Source of the DNA: Macrosoma leucophasiata
Lineage: Eukaryota; Arthropoda; Insecta; Lepidoptera; Hedylidae
Assembly: GCA_036365455.1 (NCBI GenBank)
Contig: JAWQUS010000011.1
Coordinates: 2,004,001-2,068,000, forward strand
DNA: 64,000 nt
Reading direction: 5' to 3'
Part shown: piece after piece, positions 12,301-24,300 of the stretch
How the letters are laid out: each line of letters opens with the position of its first letter
How positions within the stretch are numbered: the stretch's first letter is position 1
Notes under the pieces: generated by a model
What the model was told of the DNA's origin: nothing
What the model saw: only the letters and a program-made list of their open reading frames with translations
Databases searched by the model: none
Made by a program: the position numbers and the translations under genes

Positions 12301-15300
12301 TATTGCAGGTTGTATTGGTGCGGACGGCGATTTCCTCAATACGTTGAGAGAGGAACTGTAGAGGCTGATGGACAGCCGTTTGCGCCAGAGGCTCTTTGGC
12401 CTGTACTCCGGGCTGGAAATTGTTAGTTGGATGAATAGGGAAACTATGTGACTGGATGGATAAGGAGCTGTTTCATTCTGTACCCACTCGTTATGTTATA
12501 GTTTGCCCAATTAAAGGTAATATTTAAAGGATTTAGGGGAAAATAAGGTTAATTTGATTATAACAAAGATGGATTTGTTCGATCGACTTCTTTTTTTATC
12601 AATTATGCTTTTTTTTTCTTTATAAATTGGCATATACCAAATTTGGGATGGGAGGATGATTGATTCTGCCAGAATCTGGTGGTAGAGTTCCAGTTCGGGA
12701 GCTCGTATTGTAGGCACCATCGCATTACTTAATCTGACATCAAATGGTAGTGTTCAGCACTGTCATGTTCCGGTTAGATGATAATGTATGGTCCCGTAAT
12801 AACTATCACAGAGACATAACGATAGATAGAGTGATACATAGAGTGCGGCGCCGACTGTCGTAGCCGCCGCACGCGTACCGTCCCCGCGAGTGCCCTAGTG
12901 TGCACTAGTGCGTTCCCACGTAACATAACCCGTATGCCTTACGCATTAAGGTCGCTATTGATAGTGAGTGCAGTGCAGTGTTGGCTAATGGCGGATTTTT
13001 GCAAAAATCACCCTTTTCCGCGTCGAGCCCCTCCTCCCTTCTCCCTCGGTGCGGCTCCGGGGGCCCAAGAGTGAGTGCGCGCTCCGCGAATTAAGCAAAG
13101 AGACAAAACTCACGTGCGAAAAGACGCTTATTAAATGTACGGGGGTACCGAGCCGCGGATCCTAGACTGGTGCAAAATTATTTGCGCCGGCTAGACATAC
13201 CGACCCGGGACTTCGACCCTAGTGATTGTGATCGTCCCAATACCTATTAAGTGAGTCATGAGCGACCCATTAAAACCACGCGCGTTTGGGTCGGGGCGGC
13301 GATCTCGTATTCCCGCCCGACAAATAGTTGCTCGCGACCCTTTAACTGGTCAGGTCGACGAGGACCTGAGACCAATTCCATCACCAACGCCCGCAGTCGA
13401 GCTTACTCCTGCGGGCCCATCCGACCTGCTTACCGAGTTACCTGAGGCGGGCCGCGCCTCACCGGCACCGACTCATCCCGCAGTGGTCGCAACTTTGGAT
13501 GCGGCCGGCGGTGATAGCGCCAAGCGGCGCCGTAGCGAGGCGGACCCGACAGATAGTTCAAGTAGTTCGGTGGCCCAGGATGATAAGCGCCCGAGGAACC
13601 GAACCCACTCCACCTCCTCCTCAGAGGATTATTCGACGTCTAGAGAGCAGGCCGAGGAGGTCGATGAGAGCCACTTTAGGGCCTTGACTACTCCAAGTCC
13701 GTCAACCTCTTACGCAGGGCTTGAATCCCCGCGCAGCCAACCAGTCGACATAGTGATGCGCCCCACCGAAGAGGGAGGGCCGTACCCTTCTAGCTCAACA
13801 CCTGAACCGCAAGTGTTAGACACCACCAGCAACTTCATACGCCGCGATGACCGCGGCGCCGGCCAGTCCCCGTCTGCGCCCTGAGGCGCCAACCGGCACT
13901 ACAGCTCCGACCAACAAAGCCTACCCGCCGATTATTGTAAATAAACTGCCCAACTGGCCACGACACATGGCGGCGATTGCGGGCAGGCTCGGACACACGC
14001 CTAACGCGCGGACCTTCGGCAGGGGAGTCCGTTTTATACCTACAACGGCGCAGGAGTATAGGATCATACAGGCGTACTTGACCACCGAATCAGCAGCAGA
14101 TAGATCAATAGAATGGTTGTGCTACTCGCCTGAGAATGACATACCCACCAAAGTGTGCCTACGTGGCTTACCTATTGACACACCTACTGAGGACATACTT
14201 GCTGCCCTTCAAGCTAAGGGCTTTGACGCCCAGTCGGCACGCCCCTTGGAAGGCAGAAAAGATAGACCATGCATCTCTTTCTTCGTGCAGCTTGGCCACC
14301 TGAGCAATGAAGAGCTGGCCAGACTGTACAGGACTGACACCTTGTTGTATATGCGAGGCGTCACCATCCGTGCCTGGAGAGGCCGTATCGGGCCCTCACA
14401 GTGCCACCGCTGCCAGGCGCTAGGACACGCCTCGGCCAATTGTCATCGGCCCATGAGGTGCGTCCGATGCGCCGGCGCCCACCCCGTGGCGGAGTGCGTC
14501 GTCCCCAGGTATCAACCGCACTGCGCCAACTGGGCCCCCATGCAGCGAATGACCGGCGATGCCCGGTGTTTGTGAAGGAGGCGAGGAGGCGTGGCGACCG
14601 CGTCCCTCCGCCACTCCCGGGCGTCCCGGCGCCTATGCCGTCCTCGGCGCAGGATGCGCCGGGGCCTATACTGCCCCAGGCGCATGTCGTGCCGGGGCCC
14701 AGTTTGCTCCAGGCGCATGTCGTGCCGGGGCCCGTGACATCCCAGACGCAACGAGTGCCGGGGCCTATAATGCCCCAGGCGCAACGAGCGCCGGAGCCAG
14801 CCTGGCCATCCTTGCCCCAGGCGCAAACAGTGCCAGGGCACAGTCAACCTCAGGCGACAATAGTGCCTGAACCCACACAACCCCGGGCACATATAGTGTC
14901 GAGGCCCAGCCAACATCCCCAGGCGCACTTAGTGCCGGGGTCAGCGTACAACGCTCCAAGGAGGACCAAGACGCAGTCGAGGGCCGCCCGCCGCCAACGA
15001 CAGCGCGCGGCGGCAGAAACCCCTCCCACCGTGTCGGCAGAGTTAACTGCCCATGGATCGACGACTGACGCCTACCAAACAACTTCCATTGCGGGCGGCG
15101 GGGAGTCGGGACTTCCTACAACTACCGCTACCGAAGTCGCTAGGCAACCAACCCAGCCAACGAACGAGACCGACCGGATGGCGCGCGACTCGCGCCTGGG
15201 ACTCAATCAACGCACCGGGTTGCTGCCGTCAGTCGCCAGCCGGCTGCCTAGCATGAGGGCGCCCCGCGCACTCGATGCAGACGCCACACTTCACACACAA

Positions 15301-18300
15301 CAAGTACCTTCCATCCATACCTGGGGACCGCACGTGCCGCCGCCTGAGCCGCGGTCGATCGCCGGGCCCGCATTGTAGGCCGTCAGTATCCCAGTTAGTG
15401 TACTGATAAATATCCCTAGTAATTGTCCCAATTACTCTGACGGCTCTCTCGGAAAATCAGGACCGGTTGTTGTCGGCCGTGGCGCGGTTCCCTGCTACAG
15501 GGCCTGTCACAGCTAACGCTGCTACAAACACACCATTAAACAGTACACCTAACATTTTGAAGAGCTTCACTACAAATCCCACACCCACACAGTCACATAC
15601 ACACCTTCTGCGGCTACTCTACTGGAACCCGGGAGGTATAAAGGGGCATATCCGTGAACTTAGAGATCTCGCCCAGTCGCAGGACATCCATGTAGTCCTC
15701 CTGGGCGAGACAAAACTTCGTGGCGGCGATGAGCTCCGAGTGCCTAACTACTTCGTGTACCGTCATGACGAGGTTTCGCCCCGGGGGCTGGCATACAGAG
15801 GTACTGCCGCCCTCGTGCGCCGTGACGTTGTGCATGACGAGTTAGGTACTTTGCCGTTCGTATCGGTGCGCTCCAAGGGTGTGTGCGTCAATGCGGACGG
15901 CACGGAGCTTAACATTTTCGCCGCCTACCGACCTCCAGGTGGGAATGTCGATGTCCGGGATATCCACGCACTCCTCGGGAATAAGCCGACCATAGTGGCG
16001 GGGGATCTTAATGCCAAGCACCCCTCATGGGGGTCAAGGGTGATTTCCCCGCCGGGCCGGAGGATCTTCGAGGACAGCCAGGCGGGTGGGTACAGCGTGG
16101 TGGGGCCGGATGCGCCATCACATGTACCTACCAACCCAGCCCACCAGCCAGACCTTTTGGACATCGTCATACACAAACATCTGCCATGGCCGGTGCATGT
16201 GGAGGTGCTGTACGACCTCGACACGCAGCACCTTCCACTTCTGGTCACCTTGTCACTGACGAGCAGATTCACCATCGCGCGCCCACCGCGACGGCGCACC
16301 GACTGGCACGTTTTCGCGCGCACTTCGAGTGAGGCCGAACCGCTGGGCGCCCTGCAAACTCTAGAGGAGGTGGAGGTGGCTACCAGCCGCCTCGCCTCAA
16401 GCATCAAGGCCGCCAAGGAGGAGGCCACTAAGACCCTCCCTCCAAGAACTTACCGCAGGGGCGCCCTGCCCGCCTCACTCGAGTCCATGCGCAAGCGGAA
16501 GCGTGCGCTGTGCCAGCTGTGGGCGCGCACCCGCTGCCCGTCGGTGAAAAGTGATCTCAACCGCCTGACTGAGCGTCTGAGCGCTGCCGTGAGCGTGCAC
16601 CGTGGGTCGACGTGGGAAACCACGATCGACCGCGCGGGAGAGAAAGATACAAATCTCTACGCGCGAAGCCGCACCTATCTATCCGCTGCTTGATTGCAGC
16701 GGTAGACGGTGCTACAGGCCACAGAACCGCGCCGAAATTATGGCCAACCACCTGGAGGGAGTGTTCACCCCCAACCCCGCCAACGGCGCTGTCGTCGAGC
16801 ATCTGGATGACTGTGAGCGCCGAGTGAGGGAAGCCCTGTCGGAGGGGACTTTATCTCCCCGTCTGAGCTACGCAAGGCGGTCCTCCGGCTGCCCACTCGG
16901 GAGGCCGCCGGGCCAGACGGTATCCCCATCGAGGCGCTCCGGCATCTGCCGTGGAGGAGTTTGGTTTGTTTAGCCAAACTCTTCAACGGAGTACTCCGGA
17001 CTGGCCATTTTCCCGCTAATTGGAAGCTGGGAAAGGTCATTGTCCTCCCGAAACCGGGCAAGGACCGCCGACTCCCGTCAAGCTATCGCCCTATAACGCT
17101 ACTGTCGCACCTGGGTAAGCTATTTGAGCGTCTCCTGCTGCGGAGGCTGAGACCGCTCCTCCCATGTAGGGAGGAGCAATTCGGCTTCCGCACGGGACAC
17201 TCAACCACGCTTCAGCTGACCCGGGTGCTGCATCACCTTGCCGTCAAGACCAACAGGGACCACTATGCGGTCGGAGTTTTTCTAGACATAGAAAAAGCTT
17301 TCGACCGCGTGTGGCATGTTGGTCTCCTCGACAAAGTAGCCGCCAAATTACCACCCGGAATTTATAGGGTGGTAGCTGACTTCCTCAAGGACCGGCGGTT
17401 CTACGTCACGGTGGAGGGCTACGACTCGGCCCAGCATCCAATCCGTGCCGGAGTACCACAAGGCAGCTGTCTGTCGCCGTGCCTCTATGCGGCGTACACA
17501 GACGACGTTACCACCTTGCGCGACCAACTGCGTGATGGAGAGAGGGACGTCATGCTGTCCTTATTTGCCGACGACAGCGCCTATATAGCGACATCGTCTC
17601 AGTTGCACTTGGCAATCGCTAAAATGCAACACCTGCTCGACCTGCTGCCGGAGTGCCTGGATAAGCGGCGGATGGCAAGACGTAGACTAGACGGCCGCAA
17701 TCGTAACACGAGTCCGCCGCATGCCACAGCCGCTCCGGCTGCGAGGCCAGGACATAGCCTGGCAGTCTTCGGTTAAATACCTAGGGTGTAGCATTGACCG
17801 CGCGCTCCGCATGGTGCCCACAGTGAATCATGTGGTGCAGCAGGCGGCTGCTGCGCGCTCAATGCTGCGCCCGGTATTGCAATCACGACTGCCGCTCCTG
17901 ACCACAATCCGGCTATACAAAACCTATGTCCGCTCGAGGCTGACGTACGCTGCACCTGCATGGTATGCTTTATGCTCCGCTGCGCAGCGACGTCGGCTTC
18001 AGGCTCAGCAGAACGTGTCTCTCCGGCTGATCACGGGCGCGGGGAGGTACGTGCGCAAAGACATCATCGCCCGGGAACTAGGGGTTGAGTCCGTGGAGGA
18101 ATTTGTGGTCCGTCTAGCGCGTCGAATGTTAGACCGCGCGGACAATGGACCCCACGAACATCTCCGCGGATTCGCCCCTCTCCACAGCCGTCCACCCGAG
18201 GGTCGTCCATTGCCACGCGAGATCCTCCCTCCTGCATCACCGGGAGCACGTCGAGCCGATGTCGCTCACCCCATCCCCCCGGTGGCCCCGATCCCTCAGA

Positions 18301-21300
18301 TCACGGTGAGAGCCGCACAGACGTACATATACACAGACACACACACCTATACTGACATACACGCCCAGCCTGACAGGCCACACAAAAAAAAATTACATAA
18401 ATATTTAAAAAAAAAAAAAATTAAAAAAAAAAACAAAAAAAAAATATTACAAAAAAAAAATTTGGCTCCTCTTCAGCGAGTTTTCCCTGCATGCCACCAT
18501 CACCCCAATTCGACCCCGACGCTTCGGGAGCAGATAGGCCCGGGGAAGGAGGGTTGCACCTCGACCCCCGAACCATCCCCTTCCTCTGTTACGCTTCACG
18601 TGCGGAGGAAGGGATGATGATTATTAGTATAGAGACATAACAGCTTAGGTTTCAGGGATGACAATGCACCTGCATTTTGAGCTGTGGTGTTTGTGTAGAT
18701 GTCTATAGGCTGCAGTCATCATTCAACATCCATGTGAACTGCATCCTTGATTGCCACTTTAAATACATAAAAAAAAAAACAAAAACGGCTTTGTTTAATA
18801 GAGTTCTCTTTTACTGATTATGGAAATTTTAACAACTTCATTTCTTTGTTTCCTCTATAAAATGGACAAAACAAAATTTGGGATAAAAGGATTGATTCTG
18901 CCAGAATCTACTGTAATTGTTACCTTATAAAAAAAAAAATATGAAGTGCAAGAGTTGAAACGTTTAATGGCATTACCTAATATACTTGCCGTTAAATGGT
19001 AGTGTTCAGCACTATCGTGTTCCGGTCAGGTGGTAATGTACGGCTCTGTAATTTCCGGCACAGAGGCATAACACCTAATGCCTCAGGAGTGGCAGCGCAT
19101 TTACATTTTGACCTCTGGTCATTGTGTGGGTGTCTATAGGCTGCAGTCATCACTTAACATCAATGTGAACTGCACACTTGTTTGCCACTTTTATAACATA
19201 AAAAAAAAAAAAAAAAACACCAAGTGCAAAAACATGCTATAATAGAAGGATAATATAATACTATTTCTCTGTCTAAACATTATTACCAAAAAGTGGTGCA
19301 ATTTATACTATATGTTTAGATTAAAGATTTTATTTTAGGCCTTTTATTACCAATCTATATTTTGACAATGTCGACAACGGACCCGACCGACGGTCAAAAT
19401 TGGTGTCTATTTTTCATATCAATTTGTACCTTCTTTGAAAGCAATAACGATAATCTAACAATCAATATCGCTTGTTCATCACCTAAAAAAGCAAGAACAT
19501 CAGCCAGATTATCTACTAAATTATTGCTTTTAAAGGACAAATTGACATGAAAAATTGACAGCAATTACGGTATCCCAGGGTCTTAATTGAATCGTTTCAA
19601 TGTCTTGCTCCAAGATAGGAAACGACCATTAGTTAAAGCAAGACAGTGAATCGATTAAATGACATTGAACAATCAATGTTTGTACAATCTGTTAAAGTTA
19701 GAGAAGGACGTGAAATGTTACAATAACTTTAACTTTAGAAAATATCTTGGTGCAACCCAGGCTAATTCACTGTGCTAATTCATTATCTTCCAACGACATT
19801 AACAGGTAAACTAACTGTTGTTGTTTTGAAGATTACATCCAAGCTCTACATTTTGCTTACAAAAATCATGAGCACATTTATTAGATGCGATAATTGTCTA
19901 CTATTCTAGAATACACACCATGCATAACAAGAATACTCTTTAGGGCTAAAGATAATGCAAGTTATTAAGTAATAATTTCAATTCTAATAAGTTTTCCTAT
20001 TGTCTAGAAAAAGTGTATCACTTCTACATATTTAAGGATTATTAATATAAGAAAAGGGCAATATATTTATGGGCATTTTTTTCTGTAATTGAAATAATAA
20101 ACTAGTACATAACTTAGTATATTGTATTTGTGTGGTACAGCAGAATGTTGTAGTGTGTGTTGTTATATTTATGCGTTTGTGTTATGTTAGCATATGTGTG
20201 TGTGTTGAGTGGGCATGTGTGTTGTGTAAGTTGTGTGTGTGTGTATGTTGTGTTGTGTGGGTGTGTGTGTGTGTTGTGTAGGTGTGTGTGTGTTGTGTCG
20301 GCCTGTGTGTGTGTGTGTTGTGGTGTGTGTGTGTGTGTGTGTGTGTACCTGGCGCGGTCGGGGTCGTCGTGGTCGCGGCCGATGTACTCGGAGGTGAGGC
20401 GCATGATGTGTAGGCTGAGCGGGTTGATGCACTGCGGCAGTTTGTGTTCTGCCACGCTCAGGGGCATGCGTTCGCCTATATATACAAATGAATGCTATAT
20501 TTATGTAGTTAAAGTTGAGTATAACAAAAAAAATAATTTTTGACCGTCTGACTAGTCAGTAGCTACGCTTCCTGTTGAATCCTGGATTCGTTCTCCGGTG
20601 GGGTGACAAGTGTTATCAGAATTATAACATTTTTCGAAATCCTCTAGTGGCATCCTCGATTCCTCATATTTTGCCCGGCTACGTCGTTAGACGTCGGGAT
20701 GGGATGACTCCATCGCCCTCCAGTGGAGGGCAATTCTTTCGTTAGTGCAGTCAGCCAACCGAACAATAGCGGTCACACCATTCCAATGGGGCGGTAGTAA
20801 ATATAACAACGTGGGATGCACAGTTCCGCGATAAAAGCGACGGCGCCGAAGACTTTGTCCAGCAGTGGAGGGCTTTCAATCGGAGTGATGATGACGACGA
20901 CGGATTCGCCCCTCAATAATAATTGCGTCAGACGGTCCGACGTGTCCGACCGTCGGAACGCGACTCACCCGTGTCCAGGTTGAGCACGGTGACCTGCTCC
21001 AGGATCTCCATGTCGGAGAGCGGCTGGGCGGCGGGCCGCGTGGGCGAGTCGCCGGCCGAGCGCCGCCGCCGCCGCACGTCGCGCCCGCCCCCCGCGCCCC
21101 CCGCTCCACCCGCGCCCCCCGCACCACCCGCGCGCCCCCCGCCCCCCACGCTGCCGCCGCCCGCGCTGCCGCGTTTGCTGACAACAATAATCCCCGAATA
21201 ACATACGATGAAACTTAGGCTGAACTGCATCATCTTACTATAACAATTGTGTTAAAATACCGATTAAGTATTCAATCCATTTATTGCACAAATCATGAGA

Positions 21301-24300
21301 TATTTAGTAAAAAATTAGTTGCACAATTTGCATTCGCAAATGACGTCAAATGTCAATTATTAACCGTAACTGGCCGAGCTACTAAACAGGTGGTAAATAC
21401 AAAATAGCACTGCATACCTGTCAGCCGAACCGAGGCTGGAGCTGGCGGTGGGCGGCGCGCGGCCCTCGCTGTGCGTGCGGCTGGAGCCCCGGCCTCCGCC
21501 CCCCGAGCCCGGGCCTGCGCCCCACTCCCGGAGGTCCGACACTTCGCCCGCACGCACCATACATTCACCTGCCGATAATTTATTCATAAGTGTTCAATCT
21601 GCTCGAATCGGGTGCCAACCATCGTCTCTTAAAGTCATAGAGCAACACGGTCCACCGGTCGCGGCGGACCGGAGGGGAGTAGCCATAGCGTGTATTACCG
21701 ATACAAAATAGTCTGTCATTTTTTGCGGGGGGAAATGCGTGCGGCACACGCACGCTACAAAAATCGTCTATTACTACGAAACTTACACCTTGACTTCAAC
21801 AAAATACAGAACCAATTCCACGCACACATTTAAACATCTGGGCGACAGGCGTAAGATCATTTGGTCTTGTACTTTGACAGAGGGGAAAGCCTGCATATGG
21901 CTACTCCCCTCCGTGTTGCTCTATGCTTAAAGCAGTCTCTTAAATAGATATACAAGGTGTAGCAGGAAAAGTCGAACAATATTTCTGATGTTGACTTCCC
22001 AAGGTCTTTTTTTTTCTATTACGAGTCAAACTTTGATTCGAATTTTATGCGTTTCAACCATGACAACAACAGCTGACAGCATCTATCAGTCGAAGGCGAA
22101 GTGTGTATGAATTGCCGAGATGCTGCATTTCATTACGCGCTCACGCGTACCGTTTCTCCTCACCGTCACCAAGCACGGTATGTGTGTGAATGCTGAGCGT
22201 TTTCATTGACGATTTGTTAGTGTTGTAATAATTAATTTTTAAACTTTGTATGAAAAATCTGGTTGCCTGTAAAGTCGGTTTTACGGGCGAAGATTTTACG
22301 TGACAACGTCTTTTTCTTCGGTAGAAAGGCATTCGCCGGTCCGGCAGGCCTCTCTCTCGTTCGGTGACTTATCGTTACGTTACCGGGCGTTACCCTTTTT
22401 CATGAGTGACTCCGATCCGCAACCTAATTGACGAGATTACGACGTTGTCACGTCAAAAAAAAATTATTGAATTTGCATTGTTATTGTTGTCTTTAAATGA
22501 TTTGAAATCATCTCACACCGCTGGCCGGGTTACATTTGTATGCAGCTTTGAGCACGCGACAACGTACCTCGGACAGCATCCTTGATGTCGAGTGCGGAGT
22601 GCGTGGCGAGGTGGCGCGGGGCGGAGGCCGACGGGCCGGCCCGCTCGCTGCTGCGCGACTCGTGCGTGCACAGCTCGTCTGCGGACGCCGTCACACGTCG
22701 TCAAACCAACTTAAACTATATCTCGTACACGGAACATAAAGATAGCTAACGAAGTTGACCTAAAAGCATACCCCGGACACTCGGCTAACATTCTATACAA
22801 ACGCTTATTCTGGTTACCTATTACAGACATCGATCAGTACACGCGCACATAGAAATGTCGCACGTAGGGTTATGACATAAAACAATCGTGAAATAAGTCG
22901 TCGCACTGACGAACGTGAAGAAATTCACTAAACAGACCGCTCCTTCGCCCGCTCGCAACCTCCCTGTTGAAGTTTATTCAACTGCCTCTCGAAGGGGGAT
23001 GATGGGTGATGCGGGGAAATCGGGCGGGACCTCGAAGTGTCCATTCTATACGTAGTATTATTACATATTCTCCGCTTAAAGTATGGCAAGACATACAAAA
23101 TACAAAAATAAAATAGTGTCCGTACTTATGTACGCTACGTACGTACTAAATTATATTTCTTTAGTTTAACCAGAAATAAAACAAAATGACAAAAAAGTTT
23201 AGCAACTAACTTTAGACTGTTGCTTTTATCTGTTTAACAACTAATTTCAGACGGTCGCTTTTATCTGTCGGTGTGCCCGCGCATGTGCAAAGATCTATTC
23301 GAAATCAAAATATTTTCTTTCTTTCTTTCTTAAAGCTTTTGTCCAGCGGTGGATGGGTTTCGGGTGAAGCATGAAGCCAGTATAGAATATGAAGAAGCAC
23401 TCACCATATTTGGAGTGGGAGAGTTCGAGCGAGTCCTGGAACTCGCGGGTGAGCGACTCGATGGTGCTGGCCGGGCTCGGCAGCGCCATCGTCTGGTTCA
23501 CTGAATTGGACAACGACGGCTGAAAATTTAGTATTTTCTTCAATATTCATGAACTAAAAGCGTATTTTTAGGGATTTTTATGTATAGTGTTTTACCGTCT
23601 GTACGGTAATATGAATGCTGGTGTGCAACTGTAACGGCTTGAAAATTATAAATAATATATAATATAATAATAATAATGGCAACCCATTATACGTCCCACT
23701 GCTGGGCACGAGTCTCTCCCCTTTTTGGGGGAGGCCTGGAGCTTACTCCACCATGCTGCTCCAATGCGGATTGGTGGAGGTGGGTGGGTTAGTGGCCAAC
23801 CAACTGTCGGATGTTTTTCAAACCGCCCATAAGGCCTCCGACAAGGTTTAACGACTGCTATCTATCGATAGCAACCGAGACCGACGGCTTAACGTGCCCT
23901 CCGAAGCACGGAAACGCGCATTTAATTTGCCACTAGCGGTCACCCATCACACTACCCGACCGCGCCCGTAGTGCTTAACCGAGCAGATCGCTTACGATCT
24001 ACACCAGCCGCTGGGCCATGCGCGCTTCAATATATAAATAATAAATATTTCTAAATAGAAATATGTTATTAATTAACATAAGTTAAAATTAAACAAATTA
24101 TGTTATTTTTATTTAGAAACAACTTATGTTATTTCTATTTAGAAACAACTTATGTTATTTAGTTTTAGTTTCATTTAAACTGTGGTTATTACAAGAAAAA
24201 CAGATTGTGGACGCGCCACCAAACTTAGAAAAATAAGCAAAATTTTGTTTTTGCTCTAATTTCCAAAATGTTTTCGACAAATATATTTTTTTGGCGGGGC

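Larger units (their letters stand above)
12821..18630 (+). mobile_element. Jockey-clade non-LTR retrotransposon, full length, frameshifted
   Basis: 5810 bp flanked by AGAGACATAAC (12810-12820 and 18631-18641). Order: 5' UTR, gag-like ORF1 with zinc knuckles, ORF2 with AP endonuclease and reverse transcriptase, and a 3' UTR with internal A runs ending GATGATGATTATTAGTAT. NYFVYRHDEV, VAGDLNAKHPSWGS and FADD place it in the Jockey clade. There is no RNase H and no poly(A) tail. ORF1 has at least two and ORF2 at least three frame breaks, so this copy is dead. It sits in the WDR44 intron between exons 12 and 13, antisense to WDR44. Confidence 0.93.

Noticed and set aside
18300..18617. Extension of Jockey ORF2 through Lys-rich sequence
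   Set aside because: It reads A-rich 3' UTR and the conserved LINE 3' end, which also occurs noncoding at 6840-6990.
20114..20543. ORFs on both strands over the TG/CA tract
   Set aside because: Dinucleotide repeat translation joined to WDR44 exon 12 sequence in the wrong frame.
20876..21233. Alternative Gly/Arg-rich reading frames in the GC-rich region
   Set aside because: Only one frame joins neighbouring WDR44 exons in phase and contains MEILEQVTVLNLDTG; the others are shadows.
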